From: Chlorops oryzae
Taxonomy: Eukaryota > Arthropoda > Insecta > Diptera > Chloropidae
Assembly (NCBI GenBank): GCA_020466095.1
Contig: CM035806.1
Location: 38,172,683 to 38,236,682, forward strand
Length of the DNA: 64,000 nucleotides
Direction of reading: 5' to 3'
Shown: one piece after another, positions 47,109-58,849 of the stretch
Numbering within the stretch: the stretch's first letter is position 1
Layout of the letters: every line of letters begins with the position of its first letter
Notes under the pieces: model-generated
What the model saw: the letters and a program-made list of their open reading frames with translations, nothing else
What the model was told of the DNA's origin: nothing
The model's database searches: none
Made by a program: the position numbers and the translations under genes

Positions 47109-47598
47109 TATTGAAATAAAATATGAATATGAAGGCTTGCACTTATCACCGGAACAAAACAATCTAGTGACAGCACGCTGAAGGTGTCAGACTAATAGCT
47201 CAAGCTATAACCTAGATTTTGCCTCTGGGCCCCGTATAACATGGATTTGACGCCTCCGGTATCCCTTATAACCTAGAGCTAGCTTATAACCTAGAATCGT
47301 GAATCGATATTTTCAGCACATCCTTAATTTTTGTAGTATTCTTTCAGCCGCTGTTTCTTGGTGCTTTTGTTTTGAACACGCCCCCACGAACAAGTCTTAT
47401 CAGAAATTTTATATGACGTTAATCTTGAGATTGATATGAGCTGCGCTGAACACTTGCTGAAATCAGTTAGTATCTATAATTATAGATGGTTTTTTTTTTG
47501 TTGTATATCTTCTAAAACAGCATGCATAAAACGTGGAGGTAATTGAAATTTTTCTTCTAGAACAAATTCATTACGTATAGCGGTTCAAGGCAGTAAAA
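47109..47598. promoter_or_regulatory. shared upstream region of tsu and Pgm2
   Basis: The 490 bp between divergent start codons must contain both promoters unless far-upstream leader exons exist. It holds a short block of the TTTGACGCCTC tandem repeat at 47196-47296. No TATA box or initiator could be fixed with confidence. Confidence 0.5.
47196..47296 (+). repeat. TTTGACGCCTC tandem repeat, second locus
   Basis: Two to three degenerate units (AAGCTATAACCTAGATTTTG, GTATAACATGGATTTGACGC, then CTTATAACCTAGA twice) match the array at 29918-30131. Confidence 0.65.
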
Positions 47599-49514
47599 AT
47601 GGCATGTGATGCAGAATTGAAGAAAAGGATCGATCTCTGGCTTGAGTGGGATAAGAATGAAAAAACACGTAGTGAAATTGAAGCGCTGGTCAATCGGCAA
47701 GATTGGACAATATTGAAAAAGCGTTTAATGAACCGGCTGTCATTTGGCACTGCCGGTCTGAGGGGAGTAATGCGAGCTGGTTTCGATTCAATGAATGATT
47801 TGGTCATTGTGCAAACAGCACAGGGACTGTGTGATTACATATTGGAGCAGTTTCCAAGTGAAATTGATCGCCAAGAACGGGGCATTGTATTGGGCTACGA
47901 TGGTCGTTACAATAGTAAGAGATTTGCCCAGGTGAGAAGGACGGCTTTAATCATTACCTCGTGAGAGTATTGCATTATTTAATAATTAATTTTTTTACTT
48001 AGCTAACCGCTGCTGTTTTCGTACAAAGAAAAGTCAAAGTATGGCTTTATAGCCAAATGGTAGCCACTCCTTTCATTCCTTTTGCAATAGTGGAGCTAAA
48101 ATGTTTGGCTGGTGTTATGGTTACAGCTTCTCACAATCCAAAAGAAGACAATGGCTACAAAGTGTACTGGGAGAATGGAGCTCAAATTATTAAACCCCAT
48201 GATAAGGCAATACAGGAAAGTATTCTACGAAATTTGGAACCATCGGAAAGCTCATGGAATACTGATGTTCTTAAGGATTGTGTACTTTTAAAAGATCCAT
48301 TTGAGAAGATGTATACAGCCTACTATCCGAAATTGAAAGCATGTATTCCGGAAAGCTTTCAAGACATAAATTCCGAAAGCGATATTCGATTTGTATATAC
48401 AGCAATGCACGGTGTAGGATACATATTCGTAGAGGAAGCATTCCGTGCCGCTAATTTGCCGGCTGTTCTACCTGTCGAAGAGCAGAGAGATGCTGATCCC
48501 GAGTTTCCGACCGTGAAATTTCCAAACCCTGAAGAAGGAAAAAGCTCCTTAGAACTCTCAATTAAAAAAGCCAATGAACTTGGAGTTACCATAATATTGG
48601 CAAATGATCCTGATGCAGATAGACTAGCATGTGCCGAAAAGGATTTTGCAACTGGACAGTGGAAGGTAATAATGGATATAATATTGTTTGCATTATAGCC
48701 TCACAACATAATCTATGGTCGTTTTTATCTTTTTCCTTAGGTATTTACTGGCAATGAGCTTGGCGCCTTACTTGGCTGGTGGGCCGTTCAAACGTATCTA
48801 AAACTCAATCGCAATGCAAAACTTGAGGATTGTTACCTGATCGCGAGCACTGTAAGCTCAAAAATTTTACGCTCAATGAGTAATGTGGACGGTTTTCAAT
48901 TTGAAGAAACGTTAACTGGATTCAAATGGATGGCCAATAGAGCAGTTGAATTAATGGCTAAGGGAAAGAAGGTATTATTTGCCTTCGAAGAAGCTATTGG
49001 GTTCATGGTGTCAACTAATGTTTTGGACAAAGATGGCGTGAGTGCGGCAACCCATTTGGCAACGATGGCTTGCTATCTGAAAAAGACAAAAAACCTAACT
49101 CTAAAAGAGAAATTAAAAGAAATTTACCAACAATATGGATTTCACTGTACAAAGTGTTCCTACCTTTTCTGCTATGAGCCGTCAATAATTGAAAAAATAT
49201 TTCAACGTTTGCGACACTTTCACAATGGCGAACCTAATACTTATCCAAAGAGCATTTTAAATGGAAAATGTATTATTAAGGACGTGCGAGACTGGAGCTC
49301 GTTAATGATAACATTCACTTTTGAAAATGGATTGGTAATAACCTTGCGTGCATCCGGTACGGAACCAAAAATCAAATATTATGCCGAACTATGTGCACAA
49401 CCTGAAGAAACAGATTGGGAAAAAGTACGCTCGATATTGGATTCTATGGTCGATGCAGCCGTCAATGAGTTCTTGCAACCGGAGTTGAATGATCTTAAAC
49501 CAAAAACAGATTAA
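47599..49514 (+). CDS. Pgm2: phosphoglucomutase 2 / phosphopentomutase
   Basis: This cytosolic alpha-D-phosphohexomutase interconverts ribose-1-P and ribose-5-P, and to a lesser degree glucose-1-P and glucose-6-P. Exons 47599-47931, 48003-48665 and 48741-49514 (introns 71 and 75 bp, phase 0) give 589 residues; human PGM2 has about 612. The catalytic loop is TASHNPKEDNGYKVYW with the phosphoserine at about residue 154. The Mg-binding loop is DPDADR at about 313-318, the sugar-binding loop is EEAIGF at about 414-419, and the phosphate loop is RASGTEPKIKYY at about 534. The early RLSFGTAGLRG and the lack of the GFEFE-type loop of classical PGM1 point to the PGM2 branch. The start ATG has the context AAAAATGG. 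All catalytic parts are present. Confidence 0.95.
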
Positions 49515-49789
49515 TCGGAAATTTCACTAATTATACCAAAGAGGTTTAGTATTTTTCCATCCAGCCGCATGAGGCCGTAATTATTTTGTGCACAGTGCTC
49601 CGTACATTATTGTTTATGTAGCTAAGGAGGCGAAGCACGCAAGCTTATTCATATAAATGTATAATATAAAACCTTAAAATTGTAAATTTTAAAAATAAAT
49701 AAATTTTTCCTGTGAGCCCCCAATTATACGGATAGACTCTAATTGCATTTCGTTTAAATTTAAGAAACTCAGTTTCGTATTTCGTTCGT

Positions 49790-51115
49790 CACTAGGCAAA
49801 AGGTTGCTATTACTGTTTTCACGTTCCGTCATAAAAAGCGAGAAAGATAGAGCAAAGACCTAAGACGCGAACGTGAAAACACGTTTTTGCCAACTTTGAG
49901 TGGGCGTGGCACAAAAAGTAGGCGTGGCAGCGTTACGAAGTTGAACTTTTCCAACTTTGGGGCACAACAGTAAGCAATAAGGGTATTCACAAAGGCGTGT
50001 TAAAAAAGTTGGAATATCGGAAAATCGGAAAACTCCGACTTCTTAAAATTTTTTTAAAACTTTTTTTGTATCCTGCAGAACTTTCCTACTTTCCGACGTC
50101 TTTGTGAATACCCCTAATGTTCCGAATTTTAACACTGTGTGTTCAAAATTGTGGAATTTGGGTCCACCCTTTTTAGAGGGGTAGGGTTGGGATGGATAGA
50201 TTTCTAAAACTTTTTTTTTTAGTTTCATAGATATATTTGCAATGAAACGTCCATGCCAAATTTCATTACTATAGGGCAACTCCTTCTACCATTTGCCAAG
50301 AAATTTATGGAGGCCAAGCACTCTATCCTTACGCGTGATTTGTTTTTTTTTTTTTACCATTTTCCTCACATTTTTACTGGATATTAGTACTGAGAGCATC
50401 TATGTATATCGTTACCTTAATGTAGAAAGGCTCCAACTAACATTTTTTCCTAAACTCACTTTTTTGCATATTTCGATATACCGCCCCCAAATACACCATG
50501 ATAAAAAAATTTAGGTTCTTAGATCAAAACTAACGGATATACAATCATTTAAAAAAGAAGCCCTAACTGACTTCAAACACTTCTTTACACAAAAATCCCT
50601 AACTCACTTCTATTGTGGTAGTTAAATTTTACAGTTTTGGACCCACTGAGTTGAACTTTGGAACAGAGCTTACTGCTGTGCCCCAAAATTGGAATATTTT
50701 TGGGTTTTTTTATTTGGTTTTATTTCAGTTTTTTTTCTCCTGTAAAATTCTAAATTTGTTAGTTAGGGCCTTTCTACATTAAGGTAACGATATGCACTTA
50801 TGTTTTTATAATTAGGGGCGGTCCATTAATTACGTAAGATTTTTATTACTGTTTTCACGTTCACGTTCGCGTCGTAAGTCTTTGATCTATTTCACTCGCA
50901 AAGAGCGCTTGACCTCCATACATTTCTTGGTAAATGATAGAAGGAGTTGCCCTAGAGAGCAATGAAATGTGGCATGGGCGTTTCATTGCAAATATCTATG
51001 AAATTCCAAATAAAATTTCTGAAATCAAACCACCACAACCCCCTCCCTCATAAAATGGGGTGGACCCCAATTCCACAATTTTGAACACACAGTGTTAAAA
51101 TTCCTGTATTTAGGA
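49790..51115. repeat. complex inverted repeat of family B
   Basis: Left arm: a GTTTTCACGTTC..GAACGTGAAAAC block (49815-49882), a family B body (49890-50330) and GTTACCTTAATGTAGAAAGG (50410-50444). Right arm, inverted: CCTTTCTACATTAAGGTAAC (50771-50790), the GTTTTCACGTTC block (50849-50925) and part of the B body (50929-51111). The order of blocks is not a simple mirror, so there was more than one rearrangement. No protein-coding frame is visible. Confidence 0.65.
49981..50114. mobile_element. Harbinger-type MITE with TAA target duplication
   Basis: GGGTATTCACAAAGGCGTG at the left is matched by the complement GACGTCTTTGTGAATACCCC at the right. TAA flanks both sides (49978-49980 and 50115-50117). 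Family B copies at 28110 and 50929 lack it and serve as empty sites. 134 bp, no coding capacity. Confidence 0.8.
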
Positions 51116-52648
51116 TCCTGTATGAAGTGTCACATCTTCTTATCTCTATTGTCTTTGCTCTTAGTTAATTCCAAAATATATCGTTGAAGATTTCTCGCAG
51201 AATCAAATAGAAATGGACGTTCTACTAAAGAAACTCTTTTGATGAAAGCGTTTATTGATAAATAAAAAAAGGAATATACCATAAGCGAACGTAAATTCCG
51301 AAGCATAAAACATATTTTACCTAAAGCGCCATAGAATTAACTTTCTAATGAAGATAAAATAGGGATTTTCATCAGTTTGGATTTGTGCTATAAGATCAGT
51401 TAATCCCAGTTTACTGAGATAGTTAGAATTAGCTAGGAATAAATAGAAGTAAAGAGCTTAATACTAAATTGTGCGTCAATTGAACTTTTTCCTTCTTTTT
51501 GAGTTTTTAGTTCATTTTCATATCCTTAACTACATAGAACATAGTCGCTTGTCTTAATTACCTACAAAAAAAAAAAAAAATGAGAATTTCTATTGAGTAT
51601 ATTAATCGTAAATGCGTCTAAAATGCTTGAGCAGTCTCTTATGTATTATTTGTCATTGTTGTTTCTTAGTTTTTGTTAAAAGAGTTTGATAGTACCCAGT
51701 CTGATGCGTAAAAAAATTTGGCAGTAAAGCGGCCTTAGTCTAGGTTTCTTATAAAGAAATATGTAAAATGAACGGGGAGTAACATTTATTAATAAGTTCT
51801 CCGTCCAATAAATTAATAAACTCTTTAAACCCCATATGAAGATAGTAATTTGAAAATAATTCAATAATCCATTTCACGATATGCTGCTGAATAATTTGAT
51901 CTTTCATGAATAAATTTACACATCAATTATTACTGAAAATAATACGATAGTTCATATGATACAAATTATATTAATGATAGGGCACGGGCACACTTATTTC
52001 TTTAGCTGATTTTCGCCGTTCATTACAAAATTATCGCAAGGGGGCTACAAAGAGTTGAAAGCAGTTCTGTTTATGCTTACATACTATTGATACTGAAGGT
52101 TGTAGGAAAAGTTTGCTTCATAGTAAGGTTAAATGAGCTTCCTAAATATACGTAATCTCTCGAAGTATTTCTAAAATTTGTATAAAATTCTTAGACTAAA
52201 TTTAAGGTTGTTTTTTTTTTTTTTTATTTTAAGTATAAAATTGAGATTTGTGTCGTTTTTTCTATTTTTTTTTTTTTTTTTTGTTTTATTCTTTTTCGTT
52301 TAGGTTTTTAGTCCACTTCAGTAGTTGTAGGTTGTGTGACTTAATGAAATGTTAATTGATATGATATGTTTTCAACAGTTTACTGGGTTAGGATGTCTGT
52401 CGAGGAATCTTGTTTTTGTAGATATGGATTGGGTGAATACTTAGGCGTATCACTAACGTACGAATGATTAGTTTTAGAGAAGATTAGCATGGGGCCCTAT
52501 GCGAGCGAAACACGCAAAATCGTGCATTGCTTCACATATTTAAAGCTGCCATCGCATCCACCAATTACACAAAGACGTGCAAATAGGACGATTGCGTGAG
52601 ATTACTGTGGGTCGGTGTAGGTGTTGCATTCGTAGTCACTAGTTGGTG
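51116..52648. other. AT-rich region after Vang, probable 3' UTR in part
   Basis: No gene-like frame. The Vang stop codon is at 52649 on the minus strand, so transcripts must extend leftward into this stretch; TTTATT words (AATAAA on the minus strand) occur, for example at about 51786. T-runs are present near 52211 and 52265. Confidence 0.4.
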
Positions 52649-54464
52649 TCATACGGACGTTTCTGAGTTAAGTTTCAGCACGAATTTGTTGCTCTTCGGA
52701 TCGACAACCTCCTCGGCAATATTGAAATGTGGTAATTTGTAAATTGAAACCATTAAGGAAACATCGTTCTGTATCAATTGGAAGGTAATCTCATTAGTTA
52801 TTGGTCTAGATACTAATTCGTCGCAAATAAGAGACCAAGATTGCACCCAACGACGTTCTTTTTCGCTTTGCAAAACTGGCGTCTCGGTAAGATAGGGTTC
52901 TAAAAAAGCACGCGGCGATAGATCGTGTTTCAGACAATGCCCCAAATGCTTGAGTATGCTCTCGAATGTGTGGCGCGGCTGTTGTCTCGTGACACGCAAA
53001 TATTTTTGAAGTGCACGTGCCATGGAAGGGAACACGGCCTGTGCAGCTTCTTGCGGATCGAGCGTTGCAGCTGCCGCAGGTTCATTGTGCACACGTTTAA
53101 TATGTGTGAATGCTTCTTCGGCAGCGGTGATCAAACGGCTTCTTCGCTTCTTAACCCGTCGTTCATATTCATGTTCTTCGTAGAAACGTTCGTTGTGAGA
53201 AGAGTCGCGCCGTCGTGCATTCGCTGCTAACATCGCTCGACTTTGGCTTTGTTGTTGTGGATTTCCAACCCCACCGTCAACATCGTAGTACTTAAAACTA
53301 GACGAAATCTTATTACGTTGCGATTTGGAAATTGGTATACGCTCCAAATATGGATTGAAAATTGGAAAGTCAACATAATAGCGTTGAAGTACCCAAACGG
53401 CTGCGCGTTGAATACTCAACTGTCCAAGCATATACGAACGGGAAACGCCGTCAGGTGATCGAATAATTTTGGCATAATATGTTGGCTGATTGTGACGCAA
53501 TTCCAAAAGCACCACTGCCGTATAATGTATAAAAAGTAATGTGTCAACGAAATTAGTAGCATACGCGACTAACGATTTATAGTCCACTGCATCGCCACCC
53601 GTTTCCACAACGATCTTGGCACCGTTTGTGACCTAAAATGCAATTTAATGTTAACGAAATTCACTATCCGAATTACATTCCTTTAATGTAATGCATTACC
53701 TGCACAATGTAGAAAAGCCAATATGCAAAGCTGCATATCGCCACTAACAATAACATGCCAGCTCGATAAAAATAAATACGTGGCATTGTCGCAATTGAAC
53801 GTCGCATAAAAACCGCCCAAACTCCAATAGCTAATAAAACTAATCTTGCCGTCAAAGATACTAGCATGCCCTTGCACTCACTACTGCACGCCAAAAGTTG
53901 CGTTCGCACGGTTTGCGTTAACTCTGGATGCTCAAACGCTGAAGGAAAGAAACCGATTCGAGGCATTACGACCATTGCCACTGGCGAAAAGAATGAAGCC
54001 ACGCCCAGAAGCAATAGGAATGCCGATTCAAGATAGCGACGACACGCAAATCCAAAGCCCGAATCATTTTCCCGGTGCCAGGTATTATTCAAGTCTTCCA
54101 TCGATATACTCTGCTCTGACGTATTTCCAGTTACAGCAGTCGTATTTTCGCCCCAATTCTCATCTTGCGGTAATATTTGCACCTCTATTATCTCTTGACC
54201 ATCGCGATTCTCTTCACCTGCGCAAATGTTCGTCACACTTATCAATAGAGGTTCAATGGCATTGCTGGGCGAAAACTTACCCGTTATGTTTACACTTGTT
54301 TGATATGCCATATCCGAACGTTTACCAGACTTAGAAGAATGCGAGCTTCGACTTTGACGATGGTTCCTATGAGATGAGTTTAGTCCACTGTTATTGTTGT
54401 TGTTGTGACTTCGTGTATTCCGCCTGCTTCCTGTTTCCGATTTAACCGAACCATCGTTGTCCAT
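52649..54464 (-). CDS. Vang: Van Gogh / Strabismus, planar cell polarity membrane protein
   Basis: This four-pass plasma-membrane protein of the core Frizzled planar polarity pathway binds Prickle and Dishevelled. It starts at the ATG 54464 (MDNDGSVKSE); a longer frame has only a non-ATG start. Exons are 54281-54464, 53700-54217 and 52649-53632. The first intron (54218-54280, 63 nt, GTAAGT..GCAG) is in frame and stop-free, so the product is 561 residues if spliced or 582 if not. Landmarks are a Ser/Asn-rich N-terminus, VQILPQDENWGENTTAVTG, EQSISMEDL, four membrane segments (about 140-163, 195-215, 230-252 and 268-290 in the long form), GGDAVDYKSLVAYATNFVDT, and the C-terminal PDZ-binding ETSV. 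Fly Vang has about 584 residues. It is convergent with Pgm2, about 3.1 kb apart. Confidence 0.95.
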
Positions 54465-55006
54465 TGCAGAAGGGGTCGATCTGCTTACCACAATCTTTGT
54501 TTTAAGCAAATCGCGTCTGCAATTCCCTTTTCACTTCTTCACTATTAGGGATCAGTGATGCCATTATTTGTTCTGTTTTCTATAGAAATATAATACCAAA
54601 AAATCCCTTTTGAACATATGTATAAAGTGGTTTTTGTGGTGGTTCACCCTCAGTATGCAGTTGGGATTTTTTCAAAAAAAATTTTGACAGTGAGCTCATT
54701 CAAAATGCTGTCACATTTTTTGTTCAAAAATTCAAAAACATTTTATTTTTTTAGTCGTACGCAGTTTTTGGCAAACATTTTTGTTAACATGACATTGTTA
54801 GCATACACTGTTAGAGTAACACTTGACTTTTTAAAGAAATTTAGTGGTAAACGATATTAAAACTTTCGAAAGATGTCAAAACTTTGAAACGATTTAATGA
54901 TGAAATTTGTCTCTTAATTTTCTTTACTAAAATGCTGACTGAGGGTAAAGATGAAATCGGGGGAAATTCCTCAAAACGGGAAAAATCCCTCAACCTGGCA
55001 TCACTG

Positions 55007-55070
55007 TAGGGATGGGTGATTTCGATATTCTAATACTCGAAAATCGAACAGTCATCGATTTGTCGCTGTT
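55007..55070 (+). repeat. solo end of the TAGGGATGGGT hAT family
   Basis: TAGGGATGGGTGATTTCGAT followed by CGAAAATCGAACAG resembles the right end of the element at 37858-39285. No partner end was found nearby, so this is probably a truncated copy. Confidence 0.5.
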
Positions 55071-55575
55071 CATATACTATAGATGGCACTTGGAAAAAAA
55101 CGTGTGTGTTGAATTGAAGTGGGCCCCCTGTGCATGCATTCTTAAAGCTAGTACACAAAGGCAGCGGAATTTGACATTCCATATAAAAATGTATGGGACA
55201 ATTCCGTCGCGGAATGCAAAGAAATTTAAACTCCAATTAATTCCTTCGGCTAGTACACAAGAGTGAAAAAAGAGCGGAGGAATTTGACAGCGTTTTTTTT
55301 TTTGTTTTAATTGTCGACAGATGGCGCTGAAGCGAATTTCTTCGCCATTTATTGGCCGAGTTGAATTAATTGCGAAGGAATTTTGACATTAGCAGCTGAA
55401 TCCATCGGAAAATTATGGTGAACGGTTATACTGAGTTCGAATAGTAAAATTATTACGCTTCAAACAGCTCATGTATATGTATTCAAATTAACCGCCCTAT
55501 GGTATCTGTCAATCTGACATTCCTTCGCGGAAATAAAATTTATTCAGCCTCAATCATATAGGACTATAGGTCTAA

Positions 55576-55969
55576 AGGTAGAAACACTCACGCACTGCGC
55601 CGCAGTGCCATCTGTCACATAGAAATCAAATCACATGAAAATGTATGAAAGCGAACAGTCAAAAATTAGCATAGCATAGCATGGCATAGCGTTCTATTGA
55701 ATTTAGATTTCTGTGCTAATTTGACAGCTGTAGTATTGCTATTGTTTGGAAAATTGCATTAAATACTCGCAAAGCTCCCAGTTCAAGGTCATTTCAATTA
55801 TTATTTGTTTCTTATAGGGAAACCATCAGCTTTGCAAAAGTATAAATAAAATAGAGCAAATTAAAATATGAAACAAACAGTTTATTGCTGTGCTTCACTG
55901 TTTACTTCAAATTTTCTCTATGCTATGCCATGCCACGCAGTGCGCCGCAGTGCGTGAGTGTTTCTGCCT
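55576..55969. mobile_element. nested Harbinger-type MITE with TAA target duplication
   Basis: AGGTAGAAACACTCACGCAC at the left is mirrored at the right (GTGCGTGAGTGTTTCTGCCT), with ACTGCGCCGCAGT words inside both ends. TAA flanks both sides (55573-55575 and 55970-55972). 394 bp. Confidence 0.8.
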
Positions 55970-56522
55970 TAACTCTTCTTCTTCCTAATCCCTGCAATGT
56001 GTTAGAGCTACGCTGCTTCAACATAGGCATATAGCATGAGGAAAAGAGAAGCATGCTATGGCAGCGAAATCTTTAGCTCTGCTGTGGTGAAATGCATTGC
56101 CACTTTTCTTTTTAATTTTGGGAGATTTTGGAGTACATTACATATAAAATATCTACCAAACTCATAAAATCATATGAAAAGCTTGAAAAACATAAAAATA
56201 ATCAAGGAATCGCAATATTAAGGAGAAACAGAAATTGTTTTTTTAGTCCTACCCTGTCCACATAACTTTTTGATTACACTATTTCAGCAAAAATGCTAAA
56301 TTCTATGTACAATCAAATTCGTAGCCGTAGTCAAAAATGTATGTAAATTTATTACAAAATGAAAACATTCGTGCACACTAAGCAAAAACATATCGTAATA
56401 AATTTAATAAAGTTTCAATTATGAACTTTTCAAGCAATATAAAAAACCGAGCCGACGCCGTGTTTCTTTGATAATTTTCTTGCAAGTGGCATCATAGTGC
56501 CACTTTGTGTCTACCCGTATTG

Positions 56523-56644
56523 TTGTTGGTAGCTTTCTGGTGAATTTCTCGAATTTGTTGAATTTCCTATTCCTGCTTAAGGTTTTTGTTGGTAGCTTTT
56601 TGGTGAATATCCCCAATTTGTTGAATTTCCTATGCCTGCCTAAT
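56523..56644 (-). repeat. 60-bp tandem duplication with an open frame
   Basis: Two copies of a TTGGTAGCTTTCTGGTGAAT..TTGAATTTCCTA unit lie head to tail. The minus-strand frame 56419-56859 translates them as RKFNKLGIFTKKLPTKT and RKFNKFEKFTRKLPTTI, so the frame is maintained. No family was recognised, and the frame may be chance. Confidence 0.6.
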
Positions 56645-57352
56645 GGTGTATATCCCCATCGCGGCAGAGGCTTTTCGACGTCGACAGTTAGACCTACAGT
56701 CCTACATGGCCTCAATTCCGCCAACGAATTCCGCTGCCTTTGTGTACTAGCTTTTATGGAAAAATCAAAAACGTAGCACGCCCCCTGAAAATTCCGGTTC
56801 CGGTCTAACAAAAATTTTATAATCTTGTAACATGAACTAAAATTTTTGTTAAAAATCATATATATATATATAAGTGTTAATCAAAGGTTTTTCATAAGAA
56901 CTCATTATATTTTACAGCAAAATATGTTATTTTTATACAATTAAAATTATTAGATAAAATTTTGCTCATATTATTGAGGAACGTTAAGGCAGAGTACTCA
57001 TGCGCCGAATATGACCGATTATCAAAAAGTTTGACAGAACAGCTGATATGAAATATTCAGTGGTATCATAACTAAAATTGCTCGATACATAACTAGTGGC
57101 TCAAGTACTTATGACATATCATGATATCTAGAATGCATAAACTATATATTTTTGGAGCTCTTCTGAATCAAAAAGGTACAAAATTGCATAAACTATCATA
57201 AAAAACTAAAAAAGTTTTACATTAGAAAAAAAACATTAAAAAATTTCATCGCAAGTATGTTTAGTTACAAAATGAAGTGAATACTCAAAAAATTATAGCA
57301 TCACTAGTTCACCACGGAATTCGGTTGTTGTTGTAAGTGTCCCCTATATATT

Positions 57353-57769
57353 TTAACTTACAGTGAAACTTCACGTGCGATTGTTAATCGCATACCATCT
57401 GTCAAATTTTTTGGTATGCGATGGCAGCAGGTAGAGAGATTTTTTTGAGTGGGAAAATTTCGGTATGCGATGAGCATTTAAAGATGGCGTTTAGTCAGAA
57501 AATTCGCTGCTTAGAAGCGCTAAAACATTGAAATTTGTTAAATAAAGAGTAAAACAAACCCCCGACATTCTATGTAAATCCGTTCTTGCAGAAAAGAGAA
57601 CAACACAAAAAAACTCATAAGTGACAGCCCATCGCAAGCGATAGATGGCATGCAATATGGTATGCGAGATATAGCATACATCTGCCATGAGCGGTCTCCA
57701 CTTGCGATCTATCGCATACTTTCGATCGCATGCTATAAACCATCGCACGTCGAGACCTTAAGTTAACCA
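57353..57769. mobile_element. MITE with repeated GGTATGCGAT words
   Basis: TTAACTTACAGTGAAAC..CACGTGCGAT at the left is mirrored by ATCGCACGTCGAGACCTTAAG at the right. The word GGTATGCGAT, CGCATACC or a close variant occurs at least seven times between them. No coding capacity; superfamily unknown. Confidence 0.6.
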
Positions 57770-57949
57770 ATGAACCAAGAAAAAACCCAAATATATGGGA
57801 TTGCGAACACCGGAAACACTAAGCACAGTTGATTCTGGTCCTAATTTTTTTTTATGTATTATATTATTCGTTGATTAAATACCTTTCAGAAAAGGTGTGT
57901 CTCAATATGCGGTTTGATACGCATCAATCAGTTTTCTCCATTTTTCCAC

Positions 57950-58800
57950 CATGCCTAAACAACATTTGGCAAGAAAAAAACGTTTTGGGTTGTATCGAGA
58001 GTGGGCGGTAGGCGTGACCGATTTTGATAAAATTTCTTAGAGGTCTGCATTTCACCGTAATGAAGCACTGTACTAAATTTCAACCATTTTCGTTGCATAC
58101 ATCCCATTTGGTAAGAAAAAAACGTTTTGGGTTGTAGGGGGAGTGGGCGGTGGGCGTGGCCGATTTTGATTAAATTTTGTTTTTTTTTTCTAAATTGTGT
58201 CAAAACAATACCCGGTGCCAAGTTTCATTATTGTGCGATCACTCCTTCTATTTTTGTCCCTAAAATGATGGGCTCGTTACACTGTGCGGCGTTCATTTTT
58301 TTCCAAGATATGTCCCTTTTCGTAGTTTACCAGTACACCAAATATCAATGAAATGTGTTGAGTGGTTCGTAAGTTACAAGCAATTTACTGAAAACACATT
58401 AAATTCATTTGTGGGCGTGGCAGTGGGAGGGTCACATAAATTTTCCATTTTTTTCCAGGATATGTTTCTTTTCGTAGTTTACCAGTACATCAAATATCAA
58501 TAGAATGTGTTGAGTGGTTCGCAAGTTACAAGCATTTTACTGAAAACACATTAAATTCATTTGAGGGCGTGGCAGTGGGTAGATGTCTCCCATTTTTACT
58601 AAGGATCATACTCGGATCCCGATATACCTGTGTGCCAAATTTCGACTTCATTGGCTCAGCCGTTTCGGAGGAGATCCGACCACGGACAGACAGACGGACA
58701 GACGGACGGAAAGACGGACATGTCTAAATCGATTCAGTTTTTGATCCTGATCAAGAATATTTATATATGTCTACATCTAAGGAGCTTAGTTTCGACTGTT
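57950..58800 (+). repeat. dispersed repeat with two internal tandem duplications
   Basis: AAAAAACGTTTTGGGTTGTA + GTGGGCGGT..GGCGTG..CCGATTTTGAT occurs twice (57968-58030 and 58116-58175). TTTTCGTAGTTTACCAGTAC..GTGTTGAGTGGTTCG..GGGCGTGGCAGTGGG occurs twice (58310-58430 and 58460-58580). The block ends in a GACAGACGGACAG.. tract with ACATGTCTAAATCGATTCAG (58680-58740), the same type of end as family A. Confidence 0.75.
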
Positions 58801-58849
58801 ACAAGATTCCCACAAAACTTATATAATAAAAGTCGTCCCAATAAGCACA

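Larger units (their letters stand above)
55145..56753. mobile_element. Harbinger-like element with TTA target duplication
   Basis: AAGCTAGTACACAAAGGCAG starts at 55145 and its exact complement ends at 56753; inward, CGGAATT follows on both sides. TTA flanks each end (55142-55144 and 56754-56756), the 3-bp target expected for PIF/Harbinger. Another internal CTAGTACACAAGAG word lies at 55250. The element (1609 bp) includes a nested MITE (55576-55969) and a 60-bp tandem duplication (56523-56644). No transposase was recognised. Confidence 0.75.

Noticed and set aside
53846..54334. 162-codon plus-strand frame over Vang
   Set aside because: It is antisense to conserved Vang membrane segments and has no recognisable protein pattern.
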